From: DASRWI01 sp035654655
Lineage (GTDB): Bacteria; Bacteroidota; Ignavibacteria; Ignavibacteriales; Ignavibacteriaceae
Length of the DNA: 64,000 nucleotides
NCBI GenBank assembly: GCA_035654655.1
Contig: DASRWI010000017.1
Span: 115,552-179,551 of the forward strand
Direction of reading: 5' to 3'
Under the pieces are notes generated by a model, which saw nothing but the letters and a program-made list of their open reading frames with translations, did no database searches and was not told the DNA's origin. The position numbers and the translations under genes were made by a program. Of the stretch, positions 1 through 9,461 are shown piece after piece. Every line of letters begins with the position of its first letter. The first letter of the stretch is position 1.

Positions 1-1771
1 CATCGCATCCCTGTACTAAATAGCTTGCAACATTTATATCGTAATTTTCAATAAAAACAATTTTCTTTTTAAAGTTTTCCTCTTTAGTTATTTTATGAAT
101 TTCCTGAATAAATTTTTTCCCTTCATCATCCTGAGGATGTGCTTTCCCTGCGAATATTAATTGAATAGGACGATTTTTATCATTTAGTAAACGTAGCAGT
201 CTTTCCCTATCCTTAAATAATAAGGTAGCTCTTTTATAAGTTGCAAATCTTCTTGCAAATCCAATTGTTAAAACATCGGGGTCCAATACTTCTGATGCTT
301 CTTCAATTTCAGCTTGGCTCCCGCCTTTTACTCTTGCTTGTTTTATTAATCTTCTTCTTGCAAATGCTACAAGACGTTCTCTTCTACGTTCGTGTATTCT
401 CCATAATTCTTCATCAGGTATTTTATCTATCCTCTCCCACAATTTTGCATCTGCAGCATTGGAAGACCATTTTTCCCCAATATATTTTTTAAATAAATCT
501 TCCATTTCTCTTGAGATATGAGAACGAATATGTACTCCATTTGTTACATATCCAATAGGAATTTCATTAAATGGAACATCCTTAAATCCTGATACCCACA
601 TTTTTTTTGATACATCACCATGAAGTTTCGAAACTCCATTTATAAACCCTGCAGTGTTCATTGCAAGATGAGCCATATTGAAAACATTTGAATATTCATT
701 TCTATAAATAGTTCCCAAAGAATAAAATTCTGTATCAGATATTCTAAGTTCATTCCTATAAAAATATCCGAGATATTTTTCAATAAGATCATTTGGAAAT
801 ACATCTATACCTGCTGGAACAGGAGTATGAGTAGTGAAAATATTAGAGTAAAATCCTATTTCTCTCGCTTCCTTGAAACTTAGATCTTCTGTTTTCATAA
901 AATGACGGATTCTCTCTAAAGACAAGAATGCAGAATGCCCTTCGTTCATATGGCAAACCATAGGTTTAAGACCTAATGCATATATGGTTCTTATCCCACC
1001 AATTCCTAAAATAATTTCCTGCCTTATCCTTGTTTCAGCATTACCACCATAAAGGGTTTCAGTAATCTTTCTATCTATTGCATTATTTTGATAAATATTG
1101 GTATCTAATAAATATAACTTAACTCTACCTATGAGAACTTCCCATACTTGAAAATAAACATCTCTATCTGCCATAAAAACTGATAAAACAAGAGTTTCCC
1201 CATTTTCTTTCTTCACTAATTTCATAGGTAAATTATCAAAGTCATTTAACTCATATCTTTCATGCTGCCATCCTTCAGAATCTAAATACTGTTGGAAATA
1301 TCCTTCCTTATAAAGTAATCCAATACCTGTCAAAGGAATTCCTAAATCACTAACTGCTTTTAAATGATCACCTGCCAATACACCTAAACCCCCCGAATAA
1401 GTTTGAAGGCATTCAGTTAATCCAAACTCTGCTGAGAAATAAACAATATTGAAAAGTTCGTGTCCGGGATAATTTTTACTGTACCATGTTTTTTCTTTTA
1501 AATATGATTGTAAATCGTCATAAGACCTATCCATATGAGAAATGAATCCATCATCGTGCGATAAATCGACTAATCTCTCCTGACTAACACTTCCAAGAAG
1601 CATAATAGGATTATGCCCTGTACTATCCCAAAGGTCTCTATCAATCCTCTTAAATAATTCTCTTATATCAGTATTCCAGGACCAATATAGATTGTAAGCA
1701 AGTGTTCTCAATTTTTCAAGATTATCAGGTAAGGCTGGAACAACTAGATAAGTATTTAAAAATTTATACAT
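1..1771 (-). CDS. glgP: Alpha-glucan (glycogen/maltodextrin) phosphorylase, partial, 3' end outside window
   Basis: About 590 N-terminal residues are present and the gene runs off the left edge. Reading the minus strand from the ATG at 1769-1771 gives an alpha-glucan phosphorylase of the short bacterial/archaeal type: an N-terminal domain with NLYWSWN, then SAEFGLTE, YSGGLGVLAGDHLK, CHMNEGHSAF, TTHTPVPAG and GFARRFATYKRA. The family releases glucose 1-phosphate from alpha-1,4-glucans in the cytoplasm using PLP; the PLP-lysine region lies outside the window. An in-frame TAG three codons upstream of the ATG supports the start, though the ribosome site is weak (AGAG). Family assignment is firm; exact substrate is inferred. 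Confidence 0.93.
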   Translation of the reverse strand, partial: MYKFLNTYLVVPALPDNLEKLRTLAYNLYWSWNTDIRELFKRIDRDLWDSTGHNPIMLLGSVSQERLVDLSHDDGFISHMDRSYDDLQSYLKEKTWYSKNYPGHELFNIVYFSAEFGLTECLQTYSGGLGVLAGDHLKAVSDLGIPLTGIGLLYKEGYFQQYLDSEGWQHERYELNDFDNLPMKLVKKENGETLVLSVFMADRDVYFQVWEVLIGRVKLYLLDTNIYQNNAIDRKITETLYGGNAETRIRQEIILGIGGIRTIYALGLKPMVCHMNEGHSAFLSLERIRHFMKTEDLSFKEAREIGFYSNIFTTHTPVPAGIDVFPNDLIEKYLGYFYRNELRISDTEFYSLGTIYRNEYSNVFNMAHLAMNTAGFINGVSKLHGDVSKKMWVSGFKDVPFNEIPIGYVTNGVHIRSHISREMEDLFKKYIGEKWSSNAADAKLWERIDKIPDEELWRIHERRRERLVAFARRRLIKQARVKGGSQAEIEEASEVLDPDVLTIGFARRFATYKRATLLFKDRERLLRLLNDKNRPIQLIFAGKAHPQDDEGKKFIQEIHKITKEENFKKKIVFIENYDINVASYLVQGCD

Positions 1772-1875
1772 GGTCTAATCTCTTAATTTTTCATTAAATA
1801 GCTGAGTCAATCTTAAAATATAGTTAAAAGATGTAAACTAAAAAATATTACAAGTTATAAGTCATAATAAAAAAA

Positions 1876-1897
1876 AAGCCGGTCAAATGACCGGCTT
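1876..1897 (-). terminator. Rho-independent terminator
   Basis: A 9-bp perfect stem (AAGCCGGTC / GACCGGCTT) with a 4-base loop is followed on the minus strand by an unbroken T run (A run 1869-1877 on the plus strand). It lies just past the stop of the T9SS cargo gene at 1920 and should end that transcript. Confidence 0.88.
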
Positions 1898-1919
1898 ATG
1901 AAATGAATAAATTATCTTT

Positions 1920-4835
1920 TTATTTAATCAATATCATCTTTTTCATTTCAGAGTAATTGTCATTTGCTCTTAATTCATAGAAGTAAATACCACTACTTAA
2001 ATTTTCAGCATTCCAATTAATCTTATAAGAGCCTGCTTTTTGGAAACCATCAACAAGTACACTTACTACTTCACCAAGTAAATTGTATACAATTAGCTTA
2101 GCATTTGAATTTACAGGTAAAGCATATTCAATAACTGTTGAAGGGTTAAAAGGATTTGGATAATTTTGATTTAATTTAAATTCATTAGGTACAATATTGG
2201 TATAATTTTCATTTATTGATAAAGCTTTTTCAACGCGGATAGTAAATCCTGTTATGTTCTTTACACCGGCAGAACCAATTAAAGTACCAACACCGGTAGT
2301 GGTGTCAATTGTAATTATATTATTATTTTGTGTTGAAGAACCTGTTGCACCAAATAGGTTACCGTTTTTATCAAATGCAATTGCATTAGTTAATAAACCA
2401 GTTCCTGTTTTACCAACGAATAAAGTATCACCATTATTTAAATCAATTTTATAAACTTTATCTTTATTGGCACCAAGAACTGCATAATAGGCTGCCCATA
2501 ATTCATTTGTTAATGGATTAAAACAAACATTTGAAATTGGGATTTTAGCTTTGGTTATAGAATCAGCAGTTCCAAAAGTTGGGTCACTCTCCTCATAATA
2601 CACTCTATAAATTTCACCTGTTCTTGTAACTGAATATAGAGTACCGGCTGTATCAAAAGCTAATGATTGTAAATTAGGAATAGTAAGAGTAAAAAATTCA
2701 TTAGCGTCACCTTCAGCGGCATTAACTCTAAATATTTTAGAGTTAGTAATACCTGAAGTTAATCCATAAACAACACCTGTAATTGGATTAGAAGCTATAC
2801 TCTTAATATCATTAGATAATAAATTACCAACTTCAGTAGAAGCACCGGTAGTTGTATTTATTTTGAAAAGTTTGCCAAGGTTTCCTGAACCTGTTGAAGC
2901 ATAAAGTACATTAGATTCAGCAGGAATAATTCTATATCCTCTTGCATTTAGTGTAAATCCGTTAAATGAAGGATCATTTGATGTTACTGGATATACTACC
3001 TGGAAATTTCCTGGAACAGTAGGATAAAATGAAAAATGTATAGTTAAAGAATCATATGAATGTAAAGTTATTGGGAAAGTAAGTTCATCCAATAATTTAA
3101 ATGGACCTGCAGAATCAGGAATTGCAGTTATTACTAAATCCTGATCACCGAAGTTAGCTAAGGTAGCACTTAAAATATCACTTTCATTATTTATTTCAAC
3201 ATTGCCGAAATTTAAATTCAAATTGTCTGAATGAGCTGCCACACCAAGAAATGGTACCATTCTAATATTTGTTAACCAGGTACCCCAGGTATTTGTATTT
3301 GAAGCAAATTCACTGAACATCCACATATTATAACCATCAGATGGGTCAACCCATACACCATTATAATCCCCCCATCTATTTCTGCCTGAAGAATAATCTT
3401 TAATATAATTTCCTCTACCGGTTCTGATTTCTTTACTTGCAGTAAATCCCGGAGGGTCAGTAGTCAATTTAGTTACAAAATGTGCACCGGCATATTCATT
3501 TACACCTGAGCGGCTATAGTTAATAGCAATATTATTATCCTTATCAACATCTAATGAAGAATAATAATGCCAAAAACCCGGAGCACCAAAAGATGCATCC
3601 TCAACAACAACACCATTGTTTGGGTCTAATATTAAATATCTTAAAGCAGAATAACCAAATGAACTAGGATTATTTATTGAATGAGTTGCAAATAAAAACC
3701 CATTTTGATATTTAGGTTCATTTCTTAATGCAGAACCACCAGCTTCAATTAATAATTCTGTTCCATTTCTAATACTACCACCCAGCTGGTCAGCATTTGG
3801 TGCATTATAATATTGAGAAATAGGAATGTTGCCACCAGTTAATGTTGGAGTTGTAGAAGCATTTGCTATTTTATACACAACAGCAAAATTTGAACCTGCT
3901 GAGAATGTTGGCAAATGCATTAAATAATAAACACTTGCAGTATCACGCATAATTGCAGGTCTGATATTAAATACGTTTTGGTTTAATGTTGGATATTTAA
4001 TATTCCATATATCATTCCAAACAACTTGTCCTGCTGTGTTAGCATACAATTGACCTTTATTTATAATTCTAATTTTAGCATACTGGAAGTATCCGCCAAA
4101 TTGAAATTGATTTGAAGTTATGTATAAACATTTATCATCAAAACCAACACCCTGATAATCTCCCCAGTTTGTTACTGTAGTACTGCCATTCATATTAGAA
4201 GGCAATGCCCAATTGTACCAGGTACCAATAGCAGATGAATCCTGAGAAACAGAAACTAAGAAATATGAGGTTTGAGTATTATCATTCTGATGAAGCCAAA
4301 CCATAATCCATCTTTTTGCAAAATGATCATATAATATTTTAGGGTCGAAAGAACTGACACCGGCTAAAGCTGTTTGATACCAAGCATCTGCTGAAATTGT
4401 TTTTAATAAATTTCCTTCTTTATCCCAGATTCCAAAATTAGAATTTACAGTAGCAACTATATGTTGAGGACCAACAGCAACATAAGGGTCTGGAGGAATA
4501 CTGTTTGTTTCAGTTAGACCTTGTAAACTTTTTAATACAATAGTCATAGCTGTGTCATAAGATTTACCTGTTAAAGATTTATCTTCAGTATAATTCTGAA
4601 TAGCTGGAGGCATATTATTAGGAATTAACTCACCTTCAACATCTTTATAACGTAAAATATTCCTAACTTTTTCTTCTTTTGGCTCAGTTATAGTTATAAC
4701 CTTTGAAAAGCTATTAGTTGAAACTGTTACACCATTATGAACACTTCCTTGTTCTGGTCCGGAATAAGACTGCCCAAGAATCATTACACTGTATGCAAAA
4801 ATCAATAAAAAGATTTTTGTAAATATTTTGCTCAT
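1920..4835 (-). CDS. Secreted T9SS cargo protein with choice-of-anchor-D-like domain, beta-propeller repeats and C-terminal sorting domain
   Basis: A 971-residue exported protein of unknown specific function. Residues 1-21 form a signal peptide (MSKIFTKIFLLIFAYSVMILG). The long N-terminal region is rich in aromatic and Asn/Gly residues and resembles a beta-propeller or hydrolase-like fold without a recognised active site. Around residues 540-630 is an Ig-like choice-of-anchor-D/HYDIN-type domain (NFGDQDLVI, SNDPSF). Residues 640-870 hold DUF4394-like propeller repeats (KINTTTGAST, TIDTTTGVGT). The last 85 residues are a type IX sorting domain with NQNYPNPFNPST and a closing KKMILIK. Such domains are cleaved or anchored at the outer membrane after export. 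It is monocistronic, with a strong terminator downstream. Confidence 0.85.
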   Translation of the reverse strand: MSKIFTKIFLLIFAYSVMILGQSYSGPEQGSVHNGVTVSTNSFSKVITITEPKEEKVRNILRYKDVEGELIPNNMPPAIQNYTEDKSLTGKSYDTAMTIVLKSLQGLTETNSIPPDPYVAVGPQHIVATVNSNFGIWDKEGNLLKTISADAWYQTALAGVSSFDPKILYDHFAKRWIMVWLHQNDNTQTSYFLVSVSQDSSAIGTWYNWALPSNMNGSTTVTNWGDYQGVGFDDKCLYITSNQFQFGGYFQYAKIRIINKGQLYANTAGQVVWNDIWNIKYPTLNQNVFNIRPAIMRDTASVYYLMHLPTFSAGSNFAVVYKIANASTTPTLTGGNIPISQYYNAPNADQLGGSIRNGTELLIEAGGSALRNEPKYQNGFLFATHSINNPSSFGYSALRYLILDPNNGVVVEDASFGAPGFWHYYSSLDVDKDNNIAINYSRSGVNEYAGAHFVTKLTTDPPGFTASKEIRTGRGNYIKDYSSGRNRWGDYNGVWVDPSDGYNMWMFSEFASNTNTWGTWLTNIRMVPFLGVAAHSDNLNLNFGNVEINNESDILSATLANFGDQDLVITAIPDSAGPFKLLDELTFPITLHSYDSLTIHFSFYPTVPGNFQVVYPVTSNDPSFNGFTLNARGYRIIPAESNVLYASTGSGNLGKLFKINTTTGASTEVGNLLSNDIKSIASNPITGVVYGLTSGITNSKIFRVNAAEGDANEFFTLTIPNLQSLAFDTAGTLYSVTRTGEIYRVYYEESDPTFGTADSITKAKIPISNVCFNPLTNELWAAYYAVLGANKDKVYKIDLNNGDTLFVGKTGTGLLTNAIAFDKNGNLFGATGSSTQNNNIITIDTTTGVGTLIGSAGVKNITGFTIRVEKALSINENYTNIVPNEFKLNQNYPNPFNPSTVIEYALPVNSNAKLIVYNLLGEVVSVLVDGFQKAGSYKINWNAENLSSGIYFYELRANDNYSEMKKMILIK

Positions 4836-4958
4836 TCTAACCTCAAATAGGATATTTAAATAAAATTATTTTTTCACTTATTATAATAATTTACCTAATT
4901 TCTCATCAACAAAAAAGCAAAATGTGTATATTATCTTACATTTTTTAGGAGATTTTCA

Positions 4959-6152
4959 ATGGGTAAATTTAATTTAAAAAAGATTCAACAGGTTTTATCT
5001 GATTTTAAATATGATGCTTGGTTATTTTTTGATTTCAGAGCCTCTAACGAATTGGCATTAAGTATCTTAGATATTAATAAAGAAAAACATTTAACAAGAA
5101 GATTCTATTACCTCGTTCCAAAATCTGGAGAGCCAATTAAAATTGTAAATGGTATTGAAGCAGGTAACCTCGACCATTTACCCGGTAAAAAACTTACCTT
5201 CTCCAGCCATAATTCACTTACAAATCATCTTAAAAATTCTTTAAGCGGATTGAAAAATATTGCTATGGAATATTCCCCAATGAATGCAATCCCTTATGTA
5301 TCCAGAGTTGATGCAGGTACTATTGAGATGATTAAGTCTTTTGGAGTGAACATTATCAGCAGTGCAGACCTAATATCAATGCTTGATGCTATATGGACAA
5401 AAGAACAATATGAAGAAAACATTCCTGTTGCAAATGCTTTAAATGATATTGTTGATGCTTCTTTTGAATTTATTAAAGAAACTATTCTCAATAAGAAAAA
5501 ACTTACTGAATATGATGTGCAACAGTTTATAATGAATGAATTTAATAAAAGAAAATATTATACCGATTTTCCTCCAATTGTTGGAGTAAATGAAAATAGC
5601 GCAAACCCGCATTACGGACCAACTGAGACTATTTTCAAAGAAATAAAAGAAAATGATTTTGTGCTAATTGACCTTTGGGCTAAACCTGATAGAGATGATG
5701 CAGTTTGGGCTGACATTACCTGGACAGGATTTGTTGGTAAAACTGTTCCTGAAAAATATACAAAGATATTTAACATAGTTGCAGAAGCCAGAGATACTTG
5801 TTTTAATTTCATAAAGGAAAGAGTTGAAAATAACAAACAAGTTAAAGGTTTTGAAGCAGATAATGCTTCCCGTAAAGTTATTGAGGATGCCGGTTATGGA
5901 GAATATTTTATTCATCGCACAGGTCATTCAATAACAACAGACTTACACGGCAGTGGTTCACACTTAGATAACTTTGAAACTAAAGATGAAAGATTACTTC
6001 TTCCTTCTACATCCTTTTCAATTGAACCCGGTATTTATTTGACTGGAGATTTTGGAGTAAGAAGTGAAATAGATGTTTATATTACTGAAGATAAAAAAGT
6101 TACAAGAACAGGAAAGAAAATTCAAAAAGAAGTAATCCCAATTCTTGCCTAA
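4959..6152 (+). CDS. M24 family metallopeptidase (Xaa-Pro aminopeptidase/dipeptidase-like)
   Basis: 397 residues with no signal peptide, so probably cytoplasmic. The C-terminal pita-bread domain carries the expected metal-site motifs: two Asp in DLWAKPDRDDAVWADITWTG, His in HRTGHSI, and Glu in SIEPGIY and VRSEIDVYI. The N-terminal half (from FFDFRASNELALSI) matches the creatinase-like N-terminal domain. The family removes N-terminal residues next to proline or splits X-Pro dipeptides; substrate cannot be read from sequence. TTTTTTAGGAG lies just before the ATG. It is transcribed alone, divergently from the T9SS gene and convergently with the respiratory island. Confidence 0.9.
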   Translation: MGKFNLKKIQQVLSDFKYDAWLFFDFRASNELALSILDINKEKHLTRRFYYLVPKSGEPIKIVNGIEAGNLDHLPGKKLTFSSHNSLTNHLKNSLSGLKNIAMEYSPMNAIPYVSRVDAGTIEMIKSFGVNIISSADLISMLDAIWTKEQYEENIPVANALNDIVDASFEFIKETILNKKKLTEYDVQQFIMNEFNKRKYYTDFPPIVGVNENSANPHYGPTETIFKEIKENDFVLIDLWAKPDRDDAVWADITWTGFVGKTVPEKYTKIFNIVAEARDTCFNFIKERVENNKQVKGFEADNASRKVIEDAGYGEYFIHRTGHSITTDLHGSGSHLDNFETKDERLLLPSTSFSIEPGIYLTGDFGVRSEIDVYITEDKKVTRTGKKIQKEVIPILA

Positions 6153-6165
6153 AATTTCCATTAAT

Positions 6166-6199
6166 AAAAAAGGGTTGTCTGAATTCGACAACCCTTTTT
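6166..6199. terminator. Bidirectional rho-independent terminator
   Basis: Stem GGGTTGTC/GACAACCC is extended by A6 on the left and T5 on the right, giving a T run in both directions. It separates the plus-strand M24 peptidase from the end of the minus-strand respiratory island. Confidence 0.9.
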
Positions 6200-6216
6200 A
6201 TCATTAAACATAAAAT

Positions 6217-7542
6217 TTATTTTTTTACATTCTCAATTAAATATTTAGCAACTGCCTTAGCTTCATTCGGTTTCAATCCAGGATTAGGCATTGGAGGGTA
6301 TCCAGGATTGTTCTGTGTCGGGCTCAATATAAATGCTGATAACTTATCAACATTTCCGTTGTATTTAGGAACTGTTTCATTGTATGGAGGCCCTACCACT
6401 TTTTTGTCGAATGCATGGCAGCTTGAACATCTAACCTGATAAATTTCCTGACCACTAACTACAGCAGCACCCTCAGTTCCTCTTAAATCAGCTAAATATT
6501 TTTGAAATTGAACGTCCATGACTGCGCGCTGCAATTGAGTTGCATTTGCAACCATCATTTGGTCCTTTAATATCAATGAAATAATAGTAAATAAAATAAC
6601 AAAAAATAATGCACCACTATATTGCATTGAATGCTCTTTAGTCATTGCATAAAGAATTTGATATGCAATAAAAATAAGTATTAATGCAATTATGATATAA
6701 GTAAAAGTCGAGCTTGAAAAACTTGTTTTTGGAACAGATACCAGGTTAACCAAAATTAAAATAGGGATAAACAAAGATGCAATGAATGTAACTTTAAGAG
6801 CTTTACTCCTGATGAAATTTGTTAGTAAAGTATTTTCCTGCTTTCTACCGCCTTCCCAATAAAAATGCACAAACATTACAATTGCACCTGTCAAAGTAAA
6901 TGCAACAGCAATAAATTGCAGATAATGAACAACAATTTTCCAGGAGAAAAGATTTAATATTAATTGAACATCCCAAAGATTAGGCATATAGGCTAATGAT
7001 AATCCAGCAGTAAATAAATATGTTCCTATTAAAAGTAGTACTATAGCATATATTCCTGATTTTGTATTTACTCTTTTATTCCCCTCTTTGTATTTCTTAA
7101 ATTCATCATAATCATCATCTTTAGTTGAAGGAATATTACTGAGAATTGTATAAAATCCTAATGAATACTTATATGTATATACAAGAATTATTCCTATAAT
7201 ATTAAAGAATGCTGATGCAGCTAATAAACTAAGAACAGGACTTTTAGATGTATGAAGTATTTGAACAAAAAGTAAAATTAAAGTTAATGAAGGAAGCATC
7301 CCCAGTACTATTCCCATACTTTTATTTACCGTAACAATATCAATTACATCTTTTGAAAATTTATAACAAACTCCATTGCAATCATCTAATCCTTTTTTCT
7401 TGTAGAACAAAGAAATAAACAAACCGCCAATTAATATGCTGATGAAAGGAATATAAAGGAAAAGAATTAATGCTAATAAATAATTCAGCAATTCTAAATG
7501 TTCAGCAGATTGAGGCAGCACAAGTTTATCAAGAAAATCCAT
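6217..7542 (-). CDS. Multi-pass membrane protein with C-terminal c-type cytochrome domain
   Basis: 441 residues. The first ~340 residues contain about eight to ten hydrophobic segments; I do not recognise this membrane domain. The last ~80 residues are a class I monoheme cytochrome c: CSSCH at residues 372-376 and a likely axial Met in YPPMPNPG (about 418). The heme domain would face the periplasm. It is the last gene of the respiratory island, 17 bases after ctaB, so it probably serves the oxidase or passes electrons to it. The start has an AGAGAG ribosome site. The family of the membrane part and the direction of electron flow are open. Confidence 0.75.
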   Translation of the reverse strand: MDFLDKLVLPQSAEHLELLNYLLALILFLYIPFISILIGGLFISLFYKKKGLDDCNGVCYKFSKDVIDIVTVNKSMGIVLGMLPSLTLILLFVQILHTSKSPVLSLLAASAFFNIIGIILVYTYKYSLGFYTILSNIPSTKDDDYDEFKKYKEGNKRVNTKSGIYAIVLLLIGTYLFTAGLSLAYMPNLWDVQLILNLFSWKIVVHYLQFIAVAFTLTGAIVMFVHFYWEGGRKQENTLLTNFIRSKALKVTFIASLFIPILILVNLVSVPKTSFSSSTFTYIIIALILIFIAYQILYAMTKEHSMQYSGALFFVILFTIISLILKDQMMVANATQLQRAVMDVQFQKYLADLRGTEGAAVVSGQEIYQVRCSSCHAFDKKVVGPPYNETVPKYNGNVDKLSAFILSPTQNNPGYPPMPNPGLKPNEAKAVAKYLIENVKK

Positions 7543-7559
7543 TTAATAACTCTCTTTAG

Positions 7560-8426
7560 TTAAAAGATAATTAATTTATCAAGCGAAAGTAAAACAACAA
7601 TTAATAAAGCAAAGATATTTATATCCTTAAAAGCAAATGAAAAATATCTTGACTCTGCATTTTTTTTAAGTAAGTGGGATGCATTGTAAGTTAGCCATAC
7701 TCCACTTAACAATACAGCATAAACAACTATATCATATTTTATAAGATGAAAAAGTGGAAACATAAATGATGTTACCACTGTTGCAAACATCCAGATAAAT
7801 GTAATCCGGGATAATTGCTCGTGGGAAAATAATTTAGTAAGCACAGGAAAACCTGCTTTTTCATAATCCTTATCAAGCACCAATAATAGAAGCCAAAAAT
7901 GAGGTATTTGCCAAATGAAAAAGAAGAAGGCAAGAATTAAATTTTGCGGGTCAAGCAACGCTCCACCTGCAGCAGTCCAACCCACCATTGGAGGTATTGC
8001 ACCAACTAATGAACCGGGAATAATTGCTACTGGAGATTTCTTTTTTAAAGGAGTATAAATAATATTATACCATATAAGATTTAGTAACCCTAATAACAAA
8101 GGAATTAAGCCTGAACTTAAAAATAAAATAACGGCTCCCAGAATTAACAATATACCGGTGAACAATATTGCATTCTTCAACGAAATTTTCCCTGAAGGAA
8201 TTGGTCTTTTTTTTGTTCTACTCATCAATGCATCAGTATTTCTTTCTTGAATATGATTTATCGCAGCAGAGCCACAAGCAAGAAAGAGAATTCCTATTAA
8301 AGGATAAAGCATATGCCAGCTTAAAGCACCAGAAAAACTAATGTAGCCAAAGAAGGTGGTTATCATTACGAACAGAGTAATTCTAATTTTAGCAAGCTCT
8401 AATAATATTTTTATTTTCTCCATCAT
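7560..8426 (-). CDS. ctaB: Protoheme IX farnesyltransferase (heme O synthase)
   Basis: 288 residues and about eight to nine membrane segments. The UbiA-family prenyltransferase signature is clear: INHIQERNTDALMSRTKKRP, holding the Asp-rich first motif and the RTxxRP block. The enzyme joins farnesyl diphosphate to protoheme to make heme O, the precursor of heme A for aa3-type oxidases. Its start overlaps the coxB stop by ATGA (8423-8426), indicating translational coupling. No heme A synthase (ctaA) was seen in the window, so that step must be encoded elsewhere if heme A is used. Confidence 0.93.
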   Translation of the reverse strand: MMEKIKILLELAKIRITLFVMITTFFGYISFSGALSWHMLYPLIGILFLACGSAAINHIQERNTDALMSRTKKRPIPSGKISLKNAILFTGILLILGAVILFLSSGLIPLLLGLLNLIWYNIIYTPLKKKSPVAIIPGSLVGAIPPMVGWTAAGGALLDPQNLILAFFFFIWQIPHFWLLLLVLDKDYEKAGFPVLTKLFSHEQLSRITFIWMFATVVTSFMFPLFHLIKYDIVVYAVLLSGVWLTYNASHLLKKNAESRYFSFAFKDINIFALLIVVLLSLDKLIIF

Positions 8427-9154
8427 TTTTTATTTGAATTACCTGTTGTGTCTGTCTTACCTGCTTTACCTGATGAATCAGCAATACCTGAAGTTTGATT
8501 TTGAGTCTTCAAAGAATCACCACCTTGCGGAGTTTTACTTTTTTCTTCAACTAATCTTCTTTTCATAAAATCTTCAAACTTATTTCTTTCCATAACCACA
8601 ACTTTAGATAACATATATGAGTGTCTCAATCCACAATAATTTGAACATTCAATGTTGTAATCACCTACTTCATCAGCATTAAACCACATAAAGTTTTTTC
8701 TTCCAGGAATTACATCTTTTTTCAATCTAAATGCAGGTACATAAAAAGAATGGTTCACATCTAAAGATGTTAAATTTAAACGGACATTTTCTTTTATAGG
8801 AACATATAAACTTTCTGTCTGCACACCATTATCATATTTAAATGTCCACTTCCACATTTGAGCAGTTACTTCAACTACCATTGCATTTTTAGGAACATTA
8901 GTCATTTCCTTATAACCAATCCATCCATACCAGAACATAAATAAAACAAGAATTACAGGAATTACAGTCCAGGTAATTTCAAGTGCAGTATTGCCGTGAA
9001 TGTTGATTGCCTTCTTATTTTTTTTTCTATTGTATTTAAATACAAATGTAATCATCAATACAGTTACCAGAACTAAAAAGAAAACCGAAATTACCAATAT
9101 GAATATAAATGCATTATCAACAGTATTAACAAAATTTGAAGCTTGAGCTATCAT
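8423..9154 (-). CDS. coxB: Cytochrome c oxidase subunit II
   Basis: 243 residues. Two N-terminal membrane helices (about 15-39 and 64-82) precede a periplasmic cupredoxin domain. The CuA ligands are intact: His135 (DVNHSF), Cys170 and Cys174 (ECSNYC), His178 and Met181 (LRHSYM). Subunit II accepts electrons from cytochrome c. No cytochrome c domain is fused to it, unlike caa3 oxidases, which fits the separate cytochromes in this island. The C-terminal ~45 residues are low-complexity Ser/Gly/Lys. A good ribosome site (AAGGAATTAAA-ATG) precedes the start. Confidence 0.96.
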   Translation of the reverse strand: MIAQASNFVNTVDNAFIFILVISVFFLVLVTVLMITFVFKYNRKKNKKAINIHGNTALEITWTVIPVILVLFMFWYGWIGYKEMTNVPKNAMVVEVTAQMWKWTFKYDNGVQTESLYVPIKENVRLNLTSLDVNHSFYVPAFRLKKDVIPGRKNFMWFNADEVGDYNIECSNYCGLRHSYMLSKVVVMERNKFEDFMKRRLVEEKSKTPQGGDSLKTQNQTSGIADSSGKAGKTDTTGNSNKK

Positions 9155-9163
9155 TTTAATTCC

Positions 9164-9454
9164 TTATAAATTGGTATAATCTGCAAACAGCAGAACCATT
9201 GAAATCACGATAAAAAATAATGCAACTAATACGAACACCTTAAAAGCTTTTTGTTCAACCCTCAGATGCATAAAAATTGTTAGAACTAAATATGATTTAA
9301 TAGATGCAATCAACAATGCAGTAGTAATTGTAAGTGCACCGAAATTTATACCAGCTACAGCCACAGTTATTGTGGTTAATGTCAACAATCCTAACCAAAC
9401 AAGGATGTAAATACTATAACTTGGTGCATGATGTTTATGTTCTTCGTTGTGCAT
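9164..9454 (-). CDS. coxD: Cytochrome c oxidase subunit IV (bacterial, CtaF/CoxD type)
   Basis: 96 residues with three predicted membrane helices and a His-rich N-terminus (MHNEEHKHH). The second and third helices (SIKSYLVLTIFMHLRVEQKAF) match the prokaryotic cytochrome c oxidase subunit IV family. It is a structural or assembly subunit with no redox centre. It sits between coxC and coxB with gaps of 7 and 9 bases. The ribosome site is AGAGGCAAG-ATG. Position and fold make the call solid despite the short length. Confidence 0.88.
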   Translation of the reverse strand: MHNEEHKHHAPSYSIYILVWLGLLTLTTITVAVAGINFGALTITTALLIASIKSYLVLTIFMHLRVEQKAFKVFVLVALFFIVISMVLLFADYTNL

Positions 9455-9461
9455 CTTGCCT

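Noticed and set aside
241..492. Plus-strand open frame of 83 codons
   Set aside because: It lies antisense inside the glucan phosphorylase coding frame, has no homology I recognise and shows a shadow composition (runs of Leu/Phe).
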